From positions 6,548,047-6,612,046 of the forward strand of contig NC_063050.1 of NCBI RefSeq assembly GCF_018812025.1: a DNA stretch of 64,000 bases. The letters are read 5' to 3'. This document shows, piece after piece, positions 22,301 to 34,085 of the stretch (position 1 is its first letter; the number at the start of each line of letters is the position of its first letter). Made by a program: the position numbers and the translations under genes. Below the pieces are notes generated by a model, which saw nothing but the letters and a program-made list of their open reading frames with translations, was not told the DNA's origin and ran no database searches. The DNA is from Megalobrama amblycephala. Its lineage: Eukaryota > Chordata > Actinopteri > Cypriniformes > Xenocyprididae.

Positions 22301-25300
22301 CACATATCCTTAACCTCAACCACCACACCATCAATGTCATAAGTGTAATAAACACTATCACAGTGTATTGGAATTTTCAAACCCTCATCACCCAAAAATT
22401 CTTCCATTTTGGGATACTGGCAAACAGCAGACAAAATGCTGTCTCTGTTGTCTTTGCCAGTGACTAATAAGCATGCCATGCTTCCTAAACTAGCAGAATA
22501 TTACAATCTTAACTGAATAAAGCAGCACAGCCTCTCTGTTCTGCCTCCAGACACCAACTGAGCTGAAGCACTCTGTGACCCTCTAAACTCAGACGTTGTT
22601 TGTAAACAAAGAAAAAAACAACAACTGCAGTTCCCAGGCCATTCTAACTCAGTTCATTTTAAGCATGTAACATGCATTTAAAAAAAAATTTATTAAGTTT
22701 TAATGATCATACATTTAATTTTGCTAAATCACATTTGCACATATAGGGGGCATGATGTAACACAAGCAAAAAAAAATTAAAAATCGATCGTTTTCAAAAC
22801 ATAACAGCTGTTTTCCATCAAAAAAAAAAAAAACTCTCAAAAAATCGTGGGAGGGGCATATTCGTGTTTTGACTGCAAATTTACTTGTGCACATATAGGG
22901 GGCATGTAACACAAGCAAAATTAAAAAAAATAAAATAAAAATCGATCGTTTTTGACACATAAATCGACGCTCTCCAAAAATTGTGGGAGGGCTAATTCAT
23001 GTTTTGGTGTAATTCTAACAAAAATAATGATATATATACCCCAAAAAAAACAAAAAAAAACAAAGGTGTAGGTAGGGTTTTTATCCTCCTAATAAGGCAA
23101 CATCTATTTAATAATTTTAATAAATATAATCATTTACACTCTATGGCTCTTTGTTAATATACAAAAACACTGAGGTGCAAATAGTATCTGCCTAGTGTAA
23201 ATAGCGTATTGCTAAGAAAATGCTGCTATTGTCACTTAGTGTAAATAGAATATATTGATATTTGCACTTAGTGTGAATAGCCGCTGCCAATAATAAAACA
23301 TCTATTGTGACAGCTAAAGTGGGAGTATCTAGAATGACAAGCCGCTCAGGAGGTCGTATGATGATCAAGTGTGAACATCCTCAATACAAAACCAATCCAA
23401 AATACATCTGTAAAGAATCAGATGGATGTTCAGAGAGGAAGAATCCAGGAGTTCAGGATGAATGGATGGAGAATGGAGATGTCTCTTTATATGACGACAC
23501 CAGAGCAGGAGTCTTGATGGTGTTTTTTAGAGAGCTGAAAGCTGCAGATGCAGGAACATACAGGTGTGGAGTGAATGTGTCTCACTATACTGAGAGCTTC
23601 ACTGAACTTCAGCTGAACGTCACAGATGGTGAGGAACATGAAATACTGTATCTTGTGTGTTTGAATTATCTGATCTGATTTATATCTAATTTCTCTTGGT
23701 TTACAGGTGCAATGTTTGTGACTGAATCTGCTCATCTTGGTGAAGAATTCAGCATCAGCTGTCAGATCCCAGAGGAACATGAAGTTCATTTCTGCAAAGA
23801 GGATGATAATCACACCTGCCAGATAATGAGTATGTCTAAAGTAAAACCAATGAGTCCTTCATCTGAGAGAAATGAAGAGAGAGTTTTTACAGTGAGCATC
23901 AGTAATGTGAGCGTGAGAGATGCTGGAGTTTACTGGTGTGGAGCAGAAACCAGAGACACACATTTGACTTTCATCTCCCTGAACACCAAAATTCAGCTCA
24001 ACCTCATCAGTGAGGGAATTCAGATGATTTCATTATAGAAATACAGTCTATTCAGAATCATGTGTGTTAAATGTCTGTGTTTGTGTGTTTGCAGTGGCTC
24101 CAGTAGTGAGACGTGAAGGAGAATCTGCTGAGATCATCTGCCCTTATGATTCAATCTATAAATCAAAGTCAAAGTCTCTCTGTAAGGGGAAGTGCTCCAC
24201 TAGAGATAGAAATACTCTCAATGAAGAGAAAGAGACCAAGACTGACAGATTGACTCTGAATAATAACGTCAATGCAAGTGTCTTCACTGGGACCATCACT
24301 GGACTGACAGCAGAGGATGCTGGGAAATACTGGTGTGCAGTGACATTAGAGAGAGACGTGAATTATCTTTACACTCATCTGATCGTCATCATGAACAAGG
24401 GTGAGGAAGGTTTATCATCTGAATATGTCAAACTATGGCTGTGAATTGATGTTCTTATATTTCTCATCATTTCCAGAGCTGAACTTGACTAAGTATGAAG
24501 GAGACGACATGTCAATCCAGTGCAAACATCATGATGAACATCAGAAACTCTTCTGCAAAGCACATGAACCCTCCATGTGTGTGAAGGATGGAGTTTCATT
24601 GGAGACGATCAGAGATGATCGATTCTCTTTCAGTGATGAAGCTTCTACTGGAGTCTTTACTGTGAACATCACTGATCTGAGAGAAGAGGATTCTGGGATA
24701 TACTGGTGTGGAGCTCACATCACCACTAAAGTTAATCTACAAGTCAAGAAGAGTAAGTATTTCCTTTGTCAACATATATTGTTATGCTACTGATTATAAT
24801 TTACTTTTTAAAGTAATGTCACAATGTACAAGTCTTGGAAAAGAAATGTTCTGCATTCAATACAAGTTAATTATAAAATAAAGTACAAATCCCAAAAAAA
24901 GTACAATCCCACCAACAGTATTGTAATGCATTATCCAAAAGGATGACAAAGAGAGATAAGGAAGAACAAATTACAATACAGTTTTATTAAATAAGACAAG
25001 AACATCAATCCAAAATGAGCAATGCAACTGTAGCCCCTCCAGTTCGCACCTGACCGCTCCAAGCGGGACGCAAACTCGGGCCCGTCTGCTTGGGAGTTTG
25101 GTGCTCTAACAAGGAGGTTAAAGGCTGCAACCCCTAGCGTCAGTCGCTAGAGCATCTCTTGAGATCAGGGGAGTGAGGTTTACATGCACAGCTCTTACTA
25201 ACCTACATCTGTTACACAACAAAACAAGACACAAACAATACTGGACAATGAACTGAAGGAACCTAAGAGCATATTAACACAAGATAACTAACAGAATACA

Positions 25301-28300
25301 AACAGGTGTGATCTAATAACTATGATAACTAACTAGTAGCGGGAAACTAGAACAAAGGAAAAAGGTAACTTAAGAGACACAAAGTCCATGAAAATGAACC
25401 TAAACACAAGCAGAATGTGAGAGAATGCCCCCCTTTGGGAAGGTGCATCTCTAAAAGTCCACCTGAGGAGGCAGGGCGGGGGCTCTGGACAAGGACAAGT
25501 GGAGCAAAGGTCTGGAGATTTGTGATGATGGTGGCGGGAGAAAACAAGGTGGCGATGATGTTAGGAAGAACCAGGGAGGTTCCAGGAGAAGGAGTTGCCA
25601 GGTGGTGACCCAGAGGACAGCCAGGATGACAGCCCATGGTAGAGTCGACAGGGAGAGGAACCATGGTGGAGACTTGGCTGACACCCAGGGGTCTACTGAT
25701 GGAGATGGAATCGTTAGAAGAGGAGACCAGGTGCAGACATAGAGCTAAAAGGGTTGAACGACACAGATGGCTTTGGAGACCAAGTGGGATCCACCGCGCC
25801 AAGCATCATAGATGAAGCCAGAGGACTGAGGACCAAGGCAGAGCTGGAGGGAAGGGAGAGTCTAGTGGAGCTGAAGGGGTGGAGGAATGAAGCGTAGCTG
25901 AAAGTCCGCAAGTCTGTGGCTCAGTCAGGGTGACATCTGACTAAGGTGGAGCCAGAGGGACAAGGGACGAGGGAGCCTGATGGAGCCGTGAGGGTGATGG
26001 TCTCTGGTGTTGCCGATAGAGGGAGAAGTTAATGCGGAGCCAATAGGCCGAGGAGGAGTGATGGGTATAGAAGCTGGAGGCAGAGCCATGGGATCCTCTT
26101 GACTGGGTGGAGCTGGAGACCGAAAGACTGAAAGCAGATCCAAACAACAGAGTGGTGTTAGAGGACAAGTCAGGGGCTAAAGGGAACCAGCAGAGGTGGG
26201 GCTGACAAACTGGCTGAATCAAGAAGAGGAGGCGGGAGAGAGAAGCTGGTTGAGATCAGTGATGATTGTGGCGTTTCCATCTCACACACCTGGTCAGACT
26301 CACTGTGGGGCTCGGGCTCCGGGGCGAAGGTAGGCTCTGTCCCCCTTACAGGCTCTGGCTCGTTCATCATGGCATCATGGCCTCCCTGTCTGAGGTGGGC
26401 TCTGGCTTATTCTCCATGCATGGTGTGGGGGCAGTTGACTGGGCTCTGGGTTTGACAATGTGGTCCACTTAAGGATTTTGGGCAGGAGCGAGCTTCCTCC
26501 TCTACATTTAGTGGAGAACCAGCCATACACAGCGTGTACTCATTATATTCAGATAATGAGCAGGTGTCATTCCCTAGCAGCATTATTTAGAGCAGGTCAT
26601 CGTTAAGCCAGCTCCAAAAGTGCATCTTTAAAGTGTACTTGTGCCAACAAACCTGATGTCACAGTTCCAGGAATTTATTCACAAAATCCTCCAGTGCCTA
26701 TCCTCCTTGGTGCAAGGACCAGAGCTGATCCTCTGCATAATCCATACTTTTGCAGTCCCGTACTCTGTGATGTATTATTTACAAGGATGATTTAGAGAGA
26801 TTAAAGTAGAACAAAGGAAACAGGTAAAAAAGAGAAACAAACAAAAAGTCCATGAAAATGAAACTAAACACAAAAAAGTGACGTTACAATTATTTTAGTG
26901 TGGAAAAATCACTTACTAACCTTTTCTGTGTTAAATTATATCTAATTTTACAGTAAATAATCTGTGTATATAGTACTAAAGTTATACAGTTCAAATAATT
27001 TAACAGAGGAATTAATGTGTTTTTATAAAATTGTAAACTTCACATTTTTGCATTTAAACCCTCCAAAATTCTTTCCCATTCATTTATTCTAGGAGTCTTG
27101 TCGTGACCTCATCCTCAAAGAAAATGAGGGACGAGCTGTAAATGGGGCTCAACCTGAACGACACTGTTTCTATTTAAAAGTGATTAGCATCAGTAATTGT
27201 CTTGACCTCACAAATAGTGGTAGATTTAGAGATTAAGTTTAGAAATTAAATGGCTGAGCAGGAAGTTGGTGGTTTGTGATTTCATCAGGTAATGAAAGCA
27301 GAAGTGAAAGAGCTGAACAGCCACAAATAGATTTTAGGAAATTTGCAGATGCAAATGGTATTATCTGTCTGTCTATTTATACATTTTATTAAAAAGCGGG
27401 TTTAGAGATTGATGTTTATAGAGTAAACTTTTGTGTTTGTTCCCCAGGTGTTTCTGAGCGAATCGTCGTCTCTTGTGTATGTGTGACTCTGCTGTTGATG
27501 GGAATGTCAGTCCTGTTATTATACAAATTAAGATACATCAAGACACGAGGTGACAATTGCACACACACATGATTTAATGGTCTGCTGGCCTTGTGTGACC
27601 TGCTGCTGTTTTACTTTCTCTCTGCGATTCTGAATTCAAATTACTTTAGCAGTTTAAACCAGTTGTCATGTGATTTCATGGATTTTGGGTTTCACACTTA
27701 CAGTCAGGTCTAAATTGATAAAAAAAAGCTAATATTTTGTTTTCTGAAGCCGGCTTTAGAGAATTGCTTTATCTTACAATGATTTTAACTTTTGATTAAT
27801 TTAAAATTGTCTTAATATTCTGCATTATAATCAATTTGACTGCAATCAGATAAGAACAAAACCTGAACTAAATTAAGCTGAATAAACATCAACACTGTCA
27901 CTGAAATGATTTGAAACAACATTGAACTGAACTGAGCTGAATAATGACATTAATTGTCCTGCTTTGAAACAATCTGTATAGTATAAAGCGCTAGAGAAAT
28001 AAGGTGACTTGACATAATTTTACTCTGGTTATGTTGCACAGATCAGCACCCTTCCACAGACGGGACAGAGATGAGCGGTGGAGAGGTGAGGAGTGATTAC
28101 ATTCTTGTTTAATGACTGATTTACACTTAAAGCAGAACCAGATCTACATGAAATGCAGAACATGTGATTTGAGAAACAACGTCTGAGTCGACAACCTGCT
28201 TTTGCTAGCTCAGTAAATGTGGCTTATGCAGGCTAAATTTCAGAAAACCCCTTGCTCACAAATATTACATGCAAAAAATATTGCATAACAATGCCACGGC

Positions 28301-31300
28301 GGGTCAGACTAAAAACCTATAGCTTACCTTGTATGACTGATGTCTGTTCTAAACAAGTCAGAGTCGACTGGGTTTTGAACCGGAGATACTGATAGCATCA
28401 CTGATAGCATCATTATCTGTTAGTTCTCTTTCAAACAACAAAAGTGTCAAGTTGTTTCGGCATCCTGTCATCTTTATCAAGATGTGTTTCTTTATTAAAT
28501 GTATCACAGATAGCCATTTTTGTAATAACATAAAAAATGGCACTGCTAGTTGGAATCCGGATATTGTATTATTTAAAAAAATGTATTATTTAAAATTGTA
28601 TTATTTAAATAAAATATATACACTCCTGAACAAAATCTTAAGACCGGGGGATTTCAAGTATTCGCATTTTGCGCTATTGGATCATAACCAGGTTGTAAGT
28701 ACTGCTTTCAAATGCTAAAAGAAGAAACAGGAACAAGAGACAAAAAAATAGAGAGTAGGCAATTTATTGAAAACTGCATTTAAACTCAAACAGGCTGTTC
28801 ATCAGCTGATCAAAAGTTTAAGACCATTGCCCGGTTGCATAAAGCACCTTAAGTTTTTCCCTTAAGTATGACACTTAAGGCGTGATTTCCCCTTAACTAA
28901 GGGAATGACTTAAGGGTGTTGCATATAATCTCTTAAACTGTTCACTTAGGTAAGGGAAACCGTAAAGTGTTTAACGACAGCATCCCAGGTTTTGCCGTTA
29001 AAAAATTCTACTGTTGCCATGGACAAGTTATTTGTTAATACGTATCGTGGTAAGTTTTCACAGAAAACAACATAATATGGATAAGGAAAACAAAAAAGAA
29101 AACCAAATATGAAAGAGAACGACCAGACGAGAAACTCAAATTGATAGTTTACTCAAAATTGAGATTTCTGCCGTCATTCACTCACCCTCATGTCGTTCCA
29201 AACCCATAACACATTCATTCATCTTTGGATAACAAATAAAGATATTTTTAATATTCTCTCATCATTTATGTCCATTTATTGAAAGACATCCATATGATTA
29301 CGGCTGTGTCGGAAGCTCAAATGTGCGCGCAAGAACCAATGAGGTTTGTTTTTGCGTGTGATGCACGCACGTTTGCGCTTCCGTTGACCATGTAAGATAT
29401 GTTATAAGATATGTTATATTTCATCAATGTTTATGTGAATAAACCGCTAAAGTACAATTTGTCTATCATATAAAGCGGCCGATCGTGGCACGTTATACGA
29501 CTTGGATTGAACCTGCTCACTCCGTGTAACACTTAAGGTGAAGTTTTACGAACCTTACGATATACTTAGGGAAATGAAGGTTAAGGGGCTTTATGCAACA
29601 CTTACGCATTACTTAAGTGAAAAATATATACTTAAGGGAAGAGAGTATATATACGTTTCGCCTAAAGAAACCCTTAAGTAACACTTAACGGTTATTTTCT
29701 GCAACACCCTTAAGTTTAAGGAAAACATAAGGGCGATCTTAAGGGAAAATTACACTTAAGGTGCTTTATGCAACCGGGCACATAGCCTTAAAAAGTAAAA
29801 ATCTGCACAAAAATAGGGCTTTTATGTCATTCTCCTTTAGACTTCACATTGTCTTGATCTCCTGATGGCAAAGGCAAAAAGGTCTTCTGTCTTTGAACGT
29901 GGCAGGATTGTTGAGCTGCACAAGCAAGGGCTCTTGCAATGCACCATCACTGCTGAGGTTGGACGCAGTAAGACGGTCATTTTACATTTCTTATAAGATC
30001 CTGAGAGTTACGGGACAAAAAAGTAAAGTGGCAGACCCTAAAAGATTTCACCTGCACTGAGTTGGAGGATCCAACGGGCTGTCCGTGAAGACACAGGCCA
30101 ATCCTCGCCCCAAATTAAGGCCCTTACTGATGCTGACTGCAGCCCAATAACCATAAGACAGCTTCTGCAAGAGAAGGGCTTAAAGAACAAAAAATGTCTT
30201 CAAAGGCCATGTCTCCTCTTATGCCACAAACCTGCCTGTTTGGAATTTGCAAGGGAGCACCAAACATGGGACACTGAAAGGTGGAAGAAAGTTTTGTTCT
30301 GACAAGAAAAAAAAAATAACCTGGACGGTCCTGGTGGCTTCCAACACTACTGGCATGACAAGGAGTTCCCACTGGAGATGTTTTCTATGCGGCACAGTGG
30401 AGGAGGCTCCATCATGATCTGGGGTGCTTTTTCCTTCAATGGAAAAATGGAGCTTCAGGTTGCGTGGGGCATCAAACGGTGGCTGGTTATGTGGACATGT
30501 TGCAGCGGGCATCCTTCTTGACTGATGGCCCTCGTCTGTGTGGTAATGACTGGGTCTTTCAACAGGACAACGCTGCCGTTCACAATGCCTGCCTGACGAA
30601 AGACTCCTCTTAGAGCTCTTTTGGACCATCCTGTGTGTTTCCCTGATCTAAATCCCATTGAGAATGTTTGGGGATGGATGGCAAGGGAAGTTTACAAAAT
30701 GAACGTCAGTTCCAGACCGTGGATGCCCTTCGTGAAGCCATCTTCCCCACATGGAGCAACGTTCCCACCAGCTTCCTGGAAACAGTCACATCAAGCATGC
30801 CCAAACGAGTGTTTGAAGTGATCAACAAGAACAGTGGGGATACTCAATACTCAGTCCTTTTTTTGACACTTTTAGTTCTGTTGTGGGGGTTTTTTGGGCT
30901 AAGGACCTTAAACTTTTGATCAGCTGATGAACAGCCTTTTGAGTTTAAATGCAGTTTTCAATAAATTGCCTACTCTCTATTTTTTGTCTCTTGTTCCTGT
31001 TTCTTCTTTTGGCATTTTAAAGCAATACTTACAACCTGTTTATGATCCAAAAGCGCAAATTGCGAATACTTTTTTGCGAATACTGATTTTGTTCAGGAGT
31101 GTATATATATTTCCCATCTGACTGGGTGGGCAAGCTGTCATTCTGGGTGTGTCTAGGCCCACCCGTAGCTCCGCCCCTGGTGCCAATACGTTTTGTGGTC
31201 TGCGCCGACTCGTACATCTGATCCGCTCTGTGCTCTCGTGTCTCTGGACCGGAGAAGACTGTGTGTGCTGCGGTGGTTCACGTGACAATGTGAAACCAGA

Positions 31301-31777
31301 CTTCATTTGCTCCAATGGAAAGCATATTTACACTGTCAAATCATTCCCTATCCTCTATATAGTGCACTATTTTGTCATTATTTTGGAGCAGACTAGCTTA
31401 TAGATAACTAACATATTCATACTAAAAGCCAAAAAACTTTAATTTTGATTTAATCTAGTTTATATCTCTTGTGTTTTCAGGCCCCTCATGCTGCATGTGA
31501 CTATGAGAATATCAGAGACGTCAGACAGCGCTCAGTCTCGGGAACTGAGGAGAACATGATATATTCCAACATTAAACTCCCCACAGACTCTTCTGATCCA
31601 CCCCACACGCTATATTCAACAGTACAGTTACCCACAACCCCCTCTGATGGGCTCCTGTACGCGTCTGTCAGTTTCCAGAAGCATGAAGAGTCTCTCGGTG
31701 ACGCTAAAGTCATCTTCAGTAATGAGGAGATTTACTCTGATTACACCACGGTCAGTCCTCGCACGTCACTCAACTAG
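19307..31777 (+). CDS. Gene B: nine-Ig CMRF35/CD300/pIgR-like inhibitory receptor
   Basis: Predicted type I membrane receptor of 1082 aa. Exons: signal 19307-19349; D1 19437-19733; D2 19834-20145; D3 20240-20566; D4 20661-20975; D5 21066-21377; D4' 23314-23628; D5' 23707-24009; D6 24095-24400; D7 24477-24752; TM 27448-27549; linker 28042-28085; tail 31481-31777. Every Ig exon is phase 1-1 and the joined frame is open. D4' and D5' are a second copy of the D4-D5 pair. D1 lacks the canonical Cys pair; D2-D3 have only that pair; D4-D7 have the extra inner pair typical of CMRF35 domains. The TM segment ([20 protein letters not shown]) has no charge. The tail has ITIMs LLYASV and SDYTTV, ITSM-like TLYSTV, and Grb2-type YxN motifs in DYENI and IYSNI. 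Inhibitory signalling is inferred from these motifs. Confidence 0.82.
21480..23300. mobile_element. Unclassified insertion between D5 and D4' of gene B
   Basis: About 1.8 kb absent from the short D5-D6 intron of gene A. Both ends carry short inverted repeats of the ctatttacacta / tagtgtaaatag type (21484-21545 and 23190-23285, several copies each), as in a DNA transposon. Minus-strand frames at 22195-22479 (94 codons, e.g. [20 protein letters not shown]) and 21778-22190 (e.g. [15 protein letters not shown]) look protein-like but match no family I recognise; they may be a captured or unfamiliar element gene. A direct ~100-bp repeat (ttgcacatatagggggcatg) occurs at 22735 and 22887. Confidence 0.45.
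24880..26890 (-). mobile_element. LTR retrotransposon remnant with gag-like region in gene B intron
   Basis: Related to 51740-53280 in the same intron of gene C. The minus strand encodes Pro/Ser-rich, gag-like sequence ([20 protein letters not shown] at 26280-26370; a [10 protein letters not shown] block near 26530). LTR-like sequence with an aaagtccatgaaaatgaa core appears twice, near 25385 and near 26850, so the element was probably LTR-gag-LTR with pol deleted. Presence at the same intron position in B and C means it predates their duplication. Confidence 0.6.
25020..25210 (-). repeat. Repeat with tRNA-like module nested in the LTR remnant
   Basis: The reverse complement has a stretch resembling a tRNA B box (ggcccgagtttgcgtcccgc) and continues ttggagcggtcaggtgcgaa. 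Related sequence occurs in the opposite orientation at 17070-17205 inside MITE copy 1 (cgtcccgcttggagcaggag). Origin as a SINE head or MITE part is unclear. Confidence 0.45.
28615..31108 (+). mobile_element. Tc1-type transposon with long (~200-bp) inverted repeats
   Basis: Starts tatatacactcctgaacaaa and ends with its reverse complement (ttgttcaggagtgtatata). Each end continues as inverted repeat for about 200 bp (ttcatcagctgatcaaaagt left, acttttgatcagctgatgaa right). The transposase begins at ATG 29865 ([20 protein letters not shown]) and meets a stop after ~45 codons; later frames keep [11 protein letters not shown] and [18 protein letters not shown]. It is therefore a dead element. It lies in the intron between linker and tail exons of gene B and is absent from the matching intron of gene C (near 55030). 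Confidence 0.8.
28829..29779. mobile_element. 951-bp inverted-repeat element nested in the Tc1 copy
   Basis: Ends gcccggttgcataaagcacc and ggtgctttatgcaaccgggc are perfect inverted repeats. It separates the left Tc1 inverted repeat from the transposase start. Subterminal regions are packed with CTTAAG/CCTTAA words (e.g. 28850-28935 and 29575-29760), possibly binding sites for an unknown transposase. No coding capacity seen. Confidence 0.7.
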
Positions 31778-32028
31778 TTCAGTCAGATGGATCTTTCTGT
31801 AATTCAGCTACGATTACTGTGTGATTTTAGGACACTTTCTGTGAGATATTTGGACACTTAATCCACAGGAAATGTAATTTCATTAGATGCAAAATATTAA
31901 ATCAAGTGTCATTTACTGTGAAGAAAGATGCACAAGAACACTGTCTAGTTTCAATTTGAAATGCTAAACCGATACATGTAGTGCTGAAGACAAACACAGT
32001 TATGATTTTGTGAGTTTGTGGTTCATTA
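31778..32028 (+). other. 3' flank of gene B
   Basis: Almost identical to 55845-56100 after gene C, so the duplicated unit runs past the stop codon. No AATAAA close to the stop codon in either copy; where the transcript ends is not clear. Confidence 0.5.
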
Positions 32029-32969
32029 CAGTTTTTTTCAGTTGCTAACAAGCATTGTTCAATACCGAAACCACATTTTCAAAACTCTTCACACAGTCTG
32101 CATTAGCAGCATTAATGTTGGCTAAACAGTTAATCTCACCTACAAAACTCACTCAGACCAACATAACACTGGCAACAATTCTCATTCAGAAAACACACAT
32201 TTCATTCACAACACACTGACCTAAAAAACACTAACAACAGGAAGCATTACATAATTGATGAACTTTTCTTTTTTAAAGTTTAAATGATTTTCCACATAAA
32301 TCAGTTCTTCATATAGAATACTGTAACACAATTTCACTTTATTGAAAGCATTTGTAACACGAATGAATCAGAAATTAATCAAAATTTCATTTTTATATGA
32401 ATATAATACATGAAAATTATAACCAAAAGGTGAAAAAAGAGGGAAAAAACTCCAGGGCTGCAATGATAATAAAAAAAAGAATAAATAAAATACATTCTAC
32501 ACATTACTGTAACAACATGTGTAGTTGTTCATTACAGTAAATTACAGTGATGGTTCTAGTCTGGTCTCTCTCTTGCATTGGAGTGGGTGGAATTTCAGCT
32601 AAAATTGCAATTAGCTTGTAATGATTATTTTTTTAATTTTTGGCTATAAAATTGAGAATATTTTAAAATAATTACTGCATAAATGCTTGGAATTTGCCAT
32701 CATTCTGTTTTGAATGTGTTTTTAATCATTCTGAATGCAGTGTGTTAGCATTAGAAAAATGTGCTGAAAATACATAGTATTTTGCATGTTGTGGAGTACG
32801 AATGGGAAAAGAGTTCCTGAATTTTGAAAAGTGTGGTCACTGAATGCATTGTGTCTGAAAGCAATGAAAAATGTTCACAGTTTGGTCTACATTGACTTTT
32901 GTTTTGCTGAGAGTTTTGAAAATGTGGTTTCAGTATTGAACAATGCTTGTTAGCAACTGAAAAAAACTG
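32029..32969. mobile_element. 941-bp MITE with TA target duplication and a known empty site
   Basis: Ends cagtttttttcagttgctaa and ttagcaactgaaaaaaactg are inverted repeats that continue inward for over 60 bp (caagcattgttcaatac and its reverse complement). It is flanked by TA (32027-32028, 32970-32971). The paralogous stretch after gene C reads ggttcattaatgtgatgaac with no insert and one TA (near 56090-56110). It therefore inserted after the B/C duplication. Confidence 0.85.
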
Positions 32970-33254
32970 TAATGTGATGAACCAAAAAGTTCTGAGATTT
33001 TCAAATCTAGTAGCATTTGTTTGCACAAGACACTTGTTCTGAAATCTGCTCATTTGACAGTTTTTTTGTTGACTGTCATTTTAGTTTAAAATAGTAATTT
33101 TGTCACACCCACTCAAAACCACAAAAAAGTGTAGATAAACAAACTAAGACGAAGAGCAGAGCAGTTATATCTGCTAAAGGTCTACAAGGAAACAGCTGAA
33201 CAGACACACCCCAGCAGGGTTTTTAGGTGTTGATCACACAGGACACACATTCAA

Positions 33255-33355
33255 ATGTGACGTGACATGGTCTCCCATACTCAGAATTTGTGCTCTGCAT
33301 TTCGCCCATCCAAGTGCACACACACAGCAGTGAGTATTGAACACACACTGTGAAC
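33255..33355 (-). mobile_element. Fragment of the tRNA-derived SINE (body only)
   Basis: catccaagtgcacacacaca followed by gcagtgagtattgaacacac matches the body of the complete minus-strand copy at 63735-63775. The tRNA-like head is absent. Confidence 0.6.
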
Positions 33356-33837
33356 ACACCACCTACAGATGTATTTTCATTATTGAATTTTTCTTACTGC
33401 AACTGTTAATTTATATTTTCTAATTGCACTGCGTATATTTAGATGCCTCATGTGGAGCAGAAGGACCATACGGAATAAAGCAGTGTATGCCATGTCAGTT
33501 ATGAGACTGAGATGTTAATGCATCATGCTCCTTGTTCATATCAAGTCTGTATTGTACAGTTCATCACCTGTGTGTGTGTTATATACAGCTCTCTGTTTAT
33601 CATTGATCAGGTGTTTTATATTCAAAGTGATCATCTTACAGGGACACTAACCTGCAGAATCACCTCTAACTAATCAGTGTTTGACTACTAATTATTTTGT
33701 TTATATACTCTGTTCTGTTTGAGTTTGCTGCCCTCTGCTGTTTAAACATTAAACATGCAGTTTTGAACAATCTTCAGGTTTGACAGTTATTTATTTGGTA
33801 ACAGTCAATGAACAGTGTCATCACGAATTATGAAACA

Positions 33838-34085
33838 ATCAGGCATAACATTATGAGCACCTTCCTAATATTGTGTTGGTCCCTCTTTTGCTGCCAAAAC
33901 AGCCCTGACCCGTCGAGGCATGGACTCTAGACCCCTGAAGGTGTGCTGTGGTGTCTGCACCAAGATGTTAGCAGCAGATCCTGTAAGTCCTGTAAGTTGT
34001 GAGGTGGAGCCTCCATGGATCGGACTTGTTTGTTCAGCACATCCCACAGATGCTCGATTGGATTAAGTTCAAAGTGTTTGTAAGG
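33838..34085 (-). mobile_element. Tc1 transposon end with transposase C-terminus
   Basis: Begins with the terminal repeat caggcataacattatgagca. The minus strand encodes the end of a fish Tc1 transposase (TPQHTFRGLESMPRRVRAVL, then AAKEGPTQY) with the frame broken upstream. The rest of the element is missing. It starts exactly where homology between the 3' flanks of B and C stops. Confidence 0.75.

Noticed and set aside
25347..26370. Several Pro/Ser-rich ORFs on both strands in gene B's intron
   Set aside because: Low-complexity gag-like retrotransposon remnant with a counterpart in gene C; not a host gene.
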